Source: JBEKHI01 sp050012355 (GTDB taxonomy: Bacteria; Actinomycetota; Actinomycetes; Streptosporangiales; Streptosporangiaceae). From it: 15,355 nt of DNA. The DNA lies in assembly GCA_050012355.1 (NCBI GenBank), contig JBEKHI010000183.1, positions 1-15,355 on the forward strand, in the 5' to 3' direction. Below are positions 1 to 5,395 of this stretch, one piece after another; the first letter of the stretch is position 1, and each line of letters begins with the position of its first letter. The notes beneath the pieces were generated by a model. That model saw only the letters and a list, made by a program, of their open reading frames with translations, had not been told where the DNA came from and made no database searches. The translations under genes were made by a program, and so were the position numbers.

Positions 1-746
1 CGTTGCAGGTGGATCCAGGGCGCCGCGACCCGCTGCACCAGGAACGTCAGCCCGAACAGGACCAGCGTCAGCACGGCGGACACCACGACGGCGGCCATCA
101 TCAGGGCGGTCTGGAAGTCGTTCTTCGCGTTCTCCATCAGGATCCCGAGCCCGGAAATGGCACCCGCGTACTCGGAGAAGATCGCGGCGACCACCGCGTA
201 GGTGACCGCGATGCGCAACGAGGCGAAGAAGTACGGCAGCGCCGTCGGCAGCCGCAGCGACCGGAAGATCCGCCACTTGCCCGCGCCCATGGTGCGCAGC
301 AGCGTCTCGGCCTCCGGTTCGGCCGCCGCGTAGCCCTCGATCAGTCCCACGGTGATGGGGAAGAAGGTGACGAGCGCGACGATCAGGACCTTCGGGAAGA
401 ACCCGAAGCCGAGCAGCAGCACCATGACCGGCGCGATCGCCACCAGCGGCAGCGTCTGCGAGATGACGAGCACCGGCATGAACGCCCGGCGCAACGTGCC
501 GGACGCGTCGATCAGCACCGACAGCACGAACCCGATGACCAGCGAGAACGCGAACCCGATCAGCGTCTCCCGCAACGTGGGCAGCGTGTTGTCCCACAGC
601 AGGCCCCGGTTGGCCCAGCCCTGCTGCCAGACCTGCACGGGTGTGGGCAGCACGTCCGCGCCCAGATGCCCCTTCACCGCCCAGATCTCCCAGACGATTC
701 CCAGCGCCAGCACGATCAGCGCGGGCGGTACGACTCGTTTCAGCAT
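1..746 (-). CDS. ABC transporter permease, SsuC/TauC/ThiX type (3' end beyond window)
   Basis: The minus strand reads from an ATG at 746-744 through 248 codons to the left edge without a stop. It encodes an inner-membrane permease that would pair with the substrate-binding proteins upstream in the same operon. Hydrophobic segments lie near residues 8-24, 60-79, 93-114, 118-137, 178-196 and 214-238. The cytoplasmic EAA loop that contacts the ATPase is at about 141-168, with the conserved Gly in LRTMGAGKWRIF. This layout is typical of the nitrate/sulfonate/taurine/pyrimidine-precursor permease family, and the length (about 250 residues) suggests only a few residues are missing. The start codon overlaps the kinase-like gene's stop in ATGCTGA (7 nt), so translation is probably coupled. 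The family is clear; the substrate is not. Confidence 0.9.
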   Translation of the reverse strand, partial: MLKRVVPPALIVLALGIVWEIWAVKGHLGADVLPTPVQVWQQGWANRGLLWDNTLPTLRETLIGFAFSLVIGFVLSVLIDASGTLRRAFMPVLVISQTLPLVAIAPVMVLLLGFGFFPKVLIVALVTFFPITVGLIEGYAAAEPEAETLLRTMGAGKWRIFRSLRLPTALPYFFASLRIAVTYAVVAAIFSEYAGAISGLGILMENAKNDFQTALMMAAVVVSAVLTLVLFGLTFLVQRVAAPWIHLQ

Positions 747-1396
747 GACACCACCACATCGGCGCGCTCGGGTGTCCCCTCGCGCGCGAGCATTTCTTCT
801 TCTTGCCGTGCCCAGCGCTCCCAGTTCGGGGCATACAGGTCCCCGTCCCGCTGAAAAGCCCTTCTTTGCCTAACGACGGTCGGCAACTCTACCCACGCCA
901 CCACCGACTCGTACCGCGCGGCACGGCGGGCCCCGGCACCTACCCCTTCGACGACCAGGAACTCGGGCCGGGCGAGCGGCGCGGGCTCGTCCCAGGAATC
1001 CTTGATCCAGTCGTAGTGCGGGACGAACGCGGTCTCGTCCCGTGCCAGCGGTTCGAGCACCGCGGAGACCAGCAGGTCGATGCCGTACTCGAGCCCGTCC
1101 CAGCCGCCGTACAGGTCCTCAAGCCGGACCAGCGGGGCACCCGTCGCGTCGACCACCTGGCCGGCCAGCGTCGTCTTGCCCGACCCGGACCGCCCGTCGA
1201 TGGCCAGCACCCTGGTCCGCCCGGCCCTCGGCTCGGCGTCCCTGAGCAACCCGACCAGCTCCTCCGCCCCCGCCCCCGCCGTGCCTGCGCCCGCGTCCGC
1301 TGCGCCCGCCCCTGCCGCACGCCCATCGATGTCCCATCGCTGGCGTGATCGCGCTATCGATGTCCCATCGTTGGGGTGGGTGCCCGCGTCACTCAT
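740..1396 (-). CDS. P-loop NTPase/kinase, uridine-kinase-like
   Basis: This 218-residue protein has a Walker A motif, GRSGSGKT, at residues 68-75. It is followed by a nucleoside-kinase-like LYGGWDGLEYG segment, a YDWIKDSWDE segment, the Walker B-like strand FLVVEGVGAGAR, and a basic lid region around VRQRRAFQRDGDLYAPNWERW. The pattern matches small actinobacterial proteins annotated as uridine kinase family; a phosphoryl transfer to a small molecule is expected but the substrate is unknown. The ATG start shares ATGA with the stop of the PPOX gene. The first 45 residues are Ala/Gly-rich low complexity and contain a 31-bp-period DNA repeat, so the conserved fold begins only near residue 46 and the leading part looks like an acquired extension. 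It could be a salvage kinase acting on the compound imported by the operon (inference). Confidence 0.8.
   Translation of the reverse strand: MSDAGTHPNDGTSIARSRQRWDIDGRAAGAGAADAGAGTAGAGAEELVGLLRDAEPRAGRTRVLAIDGRSGSGKTTLAGQVVDATGAPLVRLEDLYGGWDGLEYGIDLLVSAVLEPLARDETAFVPHYDWIKDSWDEPAPLARPEFLVVEGVGAGARRAARYESVVAWVELPTVVRQRRAFQRDGDLYAPNWERWARQEEEMLAREGTPERADVVVSC
1325..1374. repeat. Pair of 19-bp palindromic direct repeats, 31-bp period
   Basis: ATCGATGTCCCATCGCTGG at 1325-1343 recurs with a single change (C to T) at 1356-1374. Each copy contains the inverted repeat CGATG-TCC-CATCG, so each can form a 5-bp hairpin. The 31-bp spacing is not a multiple of three, so the two copies are read in different frames within the start of the kinase-like gene (NDGTSI and RWDID). 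That argues the DNA rather than the protein is the conserved entity, and suggests a dispersed repeat that landed in the 5' end of the gene. No transposase is adjacent. Confidence 0.75.
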
Positions 1397-1767
1397 CGAA
1401 TGGTCACCGTTTCTGGAGTCACACGGATCACTATGCGCTCGTGGTCCTCGGGGTTACCATGCGGCCGGCCGGTGTAGGCCAGCGACAGTCGCTCGATGAG
1501 GTCCCGGGCACCGTCGGCGGCGAGCGTCGCGGTGCCCTGCACGTGCACGTAGCGCTCAGGGGCATCGCGGTCATGGATGAGGACGCTGACCCTGGGATTG
1601 GCGGCGATGTTCCGGCACTGGCGGCGGTAGCGCTTGGAAGCCATGACCAGGTTCTTACCGTCCTCGGCGTACCACATTACGCATTGGTGGACCGTGCCGT
1701 CGGCGTTCTGCGTGGCGAGTACCGCGAAATTCACGGCAGGAACTCGTTGGTGGTCGCTCGCTGCCAT
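1393..1767 (-). CDS. PPOX-class (split beta-barrel) flavin/F420-dependent oxidoreductase-like protein
   Basis: From ATG 1767 this gives 124 residues containing NFAVLATQNADGTVHQCVMWY, then KRYRRQCRNIAANPRVSVLIHD and RYVHVQGTATL. This is the strand order of the pyridoxamine 5'-phosphate oxidase-like fold that binds FMN, F420 or haem. The basic KRYRRQCRNI stretch sits where the family contacts the cofactor phosphate. The frame is open to 1848, but upstream residues do not look family-like. Two starts compete: ATG 1767 keeps a short N-terminal helix and overlaps the previous gene by 37 nt; GTG 1734 overlaps its stop as GTGA but starts abruptly at the first strand. ATG is preferred because homologues usually carry residues before NFAVLAT; neither start has a clear Shine-Dalgarno sequence. 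A redox step on the imported compound is a reasonable guess only. Confidence 0.8.
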   Translation of the reverse strand: MAASDHQRVPAVNFAVLATQNADGTVHQCVMWYAEDGKNLVMASKRYRRQCRNIAANPRVSVLIHDRDAPERYVHVQGTATLAADGARDLIERLSLAYTGRPHGNPEDHERIVIRVTPETVTIR

Positions 1768-2621
1768 ACATCGGCGCGCGACAGGATGCCCGCGTCGGCC
1801 AGCCAGGCCGCGTAGGGCTCCATCAGCTCGGGGCGCTGGGTGCCCCACTGCCCGTCGTGAGTCCAGGTCGGCGCGACCAGGTCAAGCGAACGGGAGAGGA
1901 TGTCTGCCCGGAAGTACGGGATGTAACGCTCGAAGGCTGAGCGCGCTCGTTCTGGCTCAGAAATGGCGCTCAGGTATCCGCGAGCGGTGGCGGCGAGGAA
2001 GGCGCGCGTTAGTCCGGGGTCGCCGTCTTCCCTGGTTCCGATGAGGTAGCTGTGGTACCGCGGGGCGCCGATCTCGTCCACCGGCCAGTAGAGCTGCTCG
2101 GGTGACGGGTCGAACAGCACGTCCCAGGCCCAGTAGGTGCCGAACGTCGCGTCCGCGATCCCGCCGAGAATGTCCTCGGTCTGCAGCTCGCGGGCTCCGC
2201 TGTCCACGGTGATCACCTTGTCCGGGTCGCCGCCGTCGGCGGCGACTAGGTGCCGGACCATGGCGATGCCGCGCGGCGTCGGGTTGTAGGCGAGGCGGCG
2301 GCCCTCAAGGTCACGGGGACGGGTGATGCCGGTGGACTTCGCGGTCTTGATCGTCTCCATCGCACGGTGGTTCACCGCCGCGACGCCGACGAGCGGCTGA
2401 CCCTGGTCGCTGCGCACCAGCAGCCGGTTGGCCGGGAAGACGGCGAACGTGGTCTCACCGCGGTTGAGGTACTCGAGGGAGTCGCCTCGGTGCGGGTCGG
2501 CGACGGCCAGTTCCACGTCCAGGCCGAGGTCCGCGTACCAGCCTTGCTGCGCGGCGAGCATGAGACCGGCCGAGTTCGTCCACGGGTGCAGGTACTCGAG
2601 CACGACCTTCACGTGCGTCAT
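1731..2621 (-). CDS. NMT1/THI5-like substrate-binding-type protein lacking a signal peptide
   Basis: This encodes 296 residues from an ATG at 2621 that overlaps the stop of the upstream lipoprotein gene as ATGA. The frame stays open upstream but there only mirrors the lipoprotein gene, so 2621 is the natural start. The protein begins directly with the first strand of a periplasmic-binding-protein fold (VKVVLEYLHPWTNSAGLMLAAQQGWY), followed by the family hallmarks GLDVEL, LNRGETTFAVFPANRLL, DLEGRRLAYNPTPRG and LTRAFLAATARGYLSA. No basic-hydrophobic leader or lipobox is present, unusual for an ABC binding protein. It may be exported with its partner, act in the cytoplasm as a sensor or enzyme, or be a Thi5-like protein. 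The Cys-rich CCCFC motif of yeast THI5 is absent, so HMP-P synthase activity is unlikely. Confidence 0.85.
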   Translation of the reverse strand: MTHVKVVLEYLHPWTNSAGLMLAAQQGWYADLGLDVELAVADPHRGDSLEYLNRGETTFAVFPANRLLVRSDQGQPLVGVAAVNHRAMETIKTAKSTGITRPRDLEGRRLAYNPTPRGIAMVRHLVAADGGDPDKVITVDSGARELQTEDILGGIADATFGTYWAWDVLFDPSPEQLYWPVDEIGAPRYHSYLIGTREDGDPGLTRAFLAATARGYLSAISEPERARSAFERYIPYFRADILSRSLDLVAPTWTHDGQWGTQRPELMEPYAAWLADAGILSRADVWQRATTNEFLP

Positions 2622-3664
2622 TGGTCGGCGGCCGGGAGGTAAGCGTTGGTGTAGTAGTCGGCCCAGTCCGGCTTGCTGGTCAGCGGGTTGCCCGAGCTGT
2701 CGGTGAGCAGCTTGTTGCTGTACAGGAACTCGCCGTACTCCTCCCACTTGCTGGCGGACTGGGTGCCGACCTGACCGCTGGCGGTGGTCATGTAGCCGTC
2801 GGCCTTCAGCAGCGCCTCGGAGTCGTAGACCAGCGCCGTCTGGGCGAAGACCCCGGGGTTGGCCTGGATCAGCAGGCCGCCCGCCGCGTGCGGGTTCGTC
2901 GCCGCGTACTGATAGCCCTCGGCGGTGGCCGCGAGAAAGTTCCTCGCGAGCGCCGGGTTCTTGGTGAGGAACTTCTGGCTGGAGGAGATCAGCGTCGAGT
3001 AGGAGTCGGGGAAGCCGTACGCGGTCGGCTCGAACCACTTAAGCGGCTTGCCGATCAGCTTGCCCTCGATGCACTCCCAGCTGATCTGGGCGATCGTGAA
3101 CTGGGCTTGGCCGTTGTACACCGCGTCGTAGGCGTCGGTGTTGAGCACCACCTCGGTGAACTTTCCGGTGCCGCCCGCCTTCTTCATGATGTACTCGAGC
3201 TCAGGCTTCTCGTCGGGGGTGCCGAAGCCCGCGTAGGTCAGGCCGTCGAAGTTCTTGGGTGTCTCGATGGCCTTGTTATCCGCCGCGTAGGCGATCACAT
3301 ACAAGCCGCGCTGGTACTGCGCGAATACGCCGACGACGTCGTCGCCGGCCGCCTGGGCATAGGCGGTGCCCGCCTGGTACGAGAATCCGAAATCCGCGGT
3401 GCCCCGGTTGATCAGCGTCTCCGGTGCGGTCGAGCCGTACGGGATGATCTTCAGGTCGATGCCCCGCTTGGAGTAATAGCCAAGCTGCTGTGCCACGTAC
3501 ACGCCGGTGTGGTTGGTGTCCGGAGTCCAGTCGAGAGCCACCGTGATCGGGGTCCCGCTGCCGCTGCCGCTGCTCGCGTTCGAGGACGACGCGCAGCCCG
3601 CTGCCGCCAGCACCCCGCCGAAGGCCAGGCCGATCGCCGTGCGGCGAGACAACTGTCGTTCCAT
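2618..3664 (-). CDS. ABC transporter substrate-binding lipoprotein, NMT1/THI5-like (SsuA/ThiY type)
   Basis: From ATG 3664 the product is 348 residues. The N-terminus has the twin-arginine-like LSRRTAIG, a hydrophobic run, and a lipobox AAGC with Cys24 as the lipidation site, followed by a Ser/Gly-rich linker. The mature domain starts with ITVALDWTPDTNHTGVYVAQ, then GYYSKRGIDLKII and the INRGTADFGFSYQAG segment typical of NMT1/THI5-like binding proteins. It would capture substrate at the outer membrane face of the cell and deliver it to the permease. The start is chosen by AAGGA at 3672-3676 (read on the minus strand), 7 nt from the ATG; an in-frame GTG at 3679 overlaps that site and is less likely. 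It is the first gene of the minus-strand operon. Thiamine precursor, riboflavin, sulfonate or another aromatic ligand are all compatible with the family. Confidence 0.92.
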   Translation of the reverse strand: MERQLSRRTAIGLAFGGVLAAAGCASSSNASSGSGSGTPITVALDWTPDTNHTGVYVAQQLGYYSKRGIDLKIIPYGSTAPETLINRGTADFGFSYQAGTAYAQAAGDDVVGVFAQYQRGLYVIAYAADNKAIETPKNFDGLTYAGFGTPDEKPELEYIMKKAGGTGKFTEVVLNTDAYDAVYNGQAQFTIAQISWECIEGKLIGKPLKWFEPTAYGFPDSYSTLISSSQKFLTKNPALARNFLAATAEGYQYAATNPHAAGGLLIQANPGVFAQTALVYDSEALLKADGYMTTASGQVGTQSASKWEEYGEFLYSNKLLTDSSGNPLTSKPDWADYYTNAYLPAADQ

Positions 3665-3786
3665 ACGTCGTTCCTTCACTTTCGACCCCTCCGATATCCG
3701 ACTTATCCGGTAGGTTTAGTGTGAGCATACACGAGGATACGTGCGTATACGCTTATCAAGCACCATTTGCCCCGGAGGTAACAGCC
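3665..3786. promoter_or_regulatory. Divergent regulatory region between lipoprotein operon and GntR gene
   Basis: This 122-nt gap separates the divergent start codons and is noticeably richer in A/T than the genes around it. It must hold both promoters. On the minus strand CTTGATA near 3754-3760 resembles a -35 hexamer, but no convincing -10 at standard spacing is seen for either direction. The candidate operator is listed separately. No THI box (TPP riboswitch) or FMN riboswitch core was recognised here. Confidence 0.6.
3727..3752. promoter_or_regulatory. Candidate GntR operator: palindrome GCGTATACGC plus phased ATAC motifs
   Basis: GCGTATACGC at 3743-3752 is a perfect 10-bp palindrome with a GTATAC core, which fits the GT-N(2-3)-AC half-site pattern of FadR-subfamily GntR regulators. 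ATAC also occurs at 3727, 3737 and 3747, exactly 10 bp apart, so the sites would lie on one face of the helix. The site is between the divergent promoters and 35 nt from the GntR start, as expected for autoregulation plus control of the transport operon. Binding is inferred, not shown. Confidence 0.5.
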
Positions 3787-4404
3787 GTGTCAACTTCATG
3801 CTACGAACAGATCCGGGCTGACATCCTGGCCGGACGTTTCGAGGCCGGGGCAGCGCTGCTCGAGACGGTGATGGCCGGTCAGTACGGGGTGTCCCGCACT
3901 CCGGTTCGCGAGGCGCTGGCTCGCCTGGAACAGGATGGCCTGCTACGCCGTGTGATCCGTGGCTACCAGGTGTGCTCAGGTACGGCGGAGGACGTGCTTG
4001 AGATCTATGAGGCGCGGATCGCTCTCGAATCGGGGGCGGCCTTCGCGGCGGCCCGCCGTCGGACTGACCTGGACCTGGCCCGGCTCCGGCACTTGCACGG
4101 CGGCGTGTCCGCGACCCGCGATTCGCACAGCGAGTGGCACGTGGCGCTGTGGCGGGCCGCGCACAACGCGACCATCGAATTCCTGCTGACCAGCCTCACC
4201 ACCCGGCTGCGCATCTATGACAGCGGATCGCGGCCACCGGCGGACGAGACCGCTGCCGCGGCCGAGATCGAGGCGTCCCAGGCCGAGCACGACAAGGTAC
4301 TAGCGGCGATCGTCGCCCAAGACGCCCCCGCGGCCCGAGACGCTCTAGCGGCTCACCTGGAGCGATCGCGCGACCTGCGCCTAGCGGCTTTCGCCCGCGG
4401 GTAA
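3787..4404 (+). CDS. GntR-family transcriptional regulator, FadR subfamily with FCD domain
   Basis: The start is GTG 3787 because GGAGGT lies at 3774-3779 with a 7-nt spacer; an in-frame GTG at 3721 would place the candidate operator inside the coding region. The 205-residue product has an N-terminal winged helix (about residues 3-66), including QYGVSRTPVREALARLEQDGLL with the recognition-helix signature SRTPVREAL. The C-terminal helical FCD domain carries histidines in HSEWH, EHDK and AHLER, the usual metal/effector-binding positions, with an upstream EARIALE acidic helix. It is a cytoplasmic, probably ligand-responsive repressor. It is divergent from the substrate-binding protein operon and 46 nt upstream of a dehydrogenase, so it likely senses the transported compound or a metabolite and controls both sides. 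Confidence 0.93.
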   Translation: MSTSCYEQIRADILAGRFEAGAALLETVMAGQYGVSRTPVREALARLEQDGLLRRVIRGYQVCSGTAEDVLEIYEARIALESGAAFAAARRRTDLDLARLRHLHGGVSATRDSHSEWHVALWRAAHNATIEFLLTSLTTRLRIYDSGSRPPADETAAAAEIEASQAEHDKVLAAIVAQDAPAARDALAAHLERSRDLRLAAFARG

Positions 4405-4450
4405 AGCGGCCGCGATTTCCTCATACGCTGGGCCGGGTGAGGTGATGCGC

Positions 4451-5362
4451 ATGCTGGTGTGGGTGCCTGAGGACTGGGCGTCGGACGGGTTGCCGGAGCT
4501 GCCCGGGGTGGATGTGGAGATCGTTAACCCGGCGCGCCAAGCGTTGCCTGGCAGCGTCGCGGACGTCGAGTTCTACGTGCCAAGCTTCTTCCCGTCACCG
4601 CCGGTTGTGTCCGCGATGGGGCACATGCCGGAACTCAAGGTGGTGCAGACACTTACCGCGGGCGTGGAGGCGCTGCGTCCGTCGGTGCCCGCGGGGGTGA
4701 CGTTGTGCAACGCGCGCGGTGCGCATGACGCGTCCACCGCCGAGTGGGTGGTCGCGGCCATGCTGGCCTCGCTGCGCGACTTCCCGCTGTTCGCCCGCGA
4801 ACAGGCCGCGGGCCGCTGGACGTACCGGCACACCGACTCGCTGGCCGGGAAAACGGTGCTGATCGCCGGATACGGCTCGATAGGCGCGGCGGTCGAGCGG
4901 CGGCTGGCCGGCTTCGAGGTCACCGTGCTCCGGGTGGCCCGGGCGGCTCGCCCGGGCGTGGAGCCCGCCGGCCGGCTCCGCGACCTGCTGCCGTCGGCCG
5001 ACGTGGTGGTGCTGCTCGTCCCGTTCACCCCCGAGACGGCGGGAATGGCGGACGCGTCGTTCCTCGCATCGATGAAGGACGGCGCGCTGCTGGTCAACGC
5101 CGCGCGCGGGCCGGTCGTGGATACGGACGCGCTCGTGGCCGAACTCGGACGCGGGCGGCTACGGGCGGCGCTTGACGTGACCGCCCCGGAGCCGCTGCCA
5201 GCGGGCCATCCGCTGTGGACGGCGCCCGGCGCGCTGATCACCCCGCACGTGGCGGCGTCCACCCCGGTGTCGCTCCAGCGGGCGGCCGAACTGGTCCGTT
5301 CGCAGGTCATCGCGTTCTCTCGGGGAGAGCCGCTGAAAAACGTGATCACCGAAGCATACTGA
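4451..5362 (+). CDS. D-isomer-specific 2-hydroxyacid dehydrogenase family protein
   Basis: The product is 303 residues from ATG 4451, chosen because GTGAGG at 4437-4442 lies 8 nt upstream; in-frame GTG 4442 and ATG 4445 sit on or too close to that site. The Rossmann motif is GYGSIG in the strand VLIAGYGSIGAAVE. The catalytic triad of the family is complete: Arg in VNAARGPVVD, Glu in TAPEPLPAGHPLW and His in ITPHVAAS. The substrate-loop segment LTAGVEAL is also present. The segment after the second strand (RVARAARP) is basic rather than acidic, which hints at NADP(H) preference. It would interconvert a 2-oxoacid and a D-2-hydroxyacid in the cytoplasm. The gap to the GntR gene is only 46 nt with no terminator, so they are probably co-transcribed. 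The exact substrate cannot be called. Confidence 0.92.
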   Translation: MLVWVPEDWASDGLPELPGVDVEIVNPARQALPGSVADVEFYVPSFFPSPPVVSAMGHMPELKVVQTLTAGVEALRPSVPAGVTLCNARGAHDASTAEWVVAAMLASLRDFPLFAREQAAGRWTYRHTDSLAGKTVLIAGYGSIGAAVERRLAGFEVTVLRVARAARPGVEPAGRLRDLLPSADVVVLLVPFTPETAGMADASFLASMKDGALLVNAARGPVVDTDALVAELGRGRLRAALDVTAPEPLPAGHPLWTAPGALITPHVAASTPVSLQRAAELVRSQVIAFSRGEPLKNVITEAY

Positions 5363-5395
5363 TTTAGTCGGACGTGGCTTGTCAGGGAGTGTTTG

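Noticed and set aside
3..854. Long plus-strand open frame opposite the permease gene
   Set aside because: Its product is rich in Arg, Gln and Asp with no domain; the opposite strand encodes a clear multi-pass permease. It is a high-GC shadow.
2621..3724. 367-codon plus-strand open frame opposite the substrate-binding lipoprotein gene
   Set aside because: Its composition is Val/Gly/Arg-rich with no motif, whereas the minus strand has a signal peptide, lipobox and a full binding-protein fold.
3665..3786. Possible TPP riboswitch upstream of the THI5-like genes
   Set aside because: The conserved CTGAGA and thi-box core segments were not found, and the gap is short and dominated by operator-like repeats.
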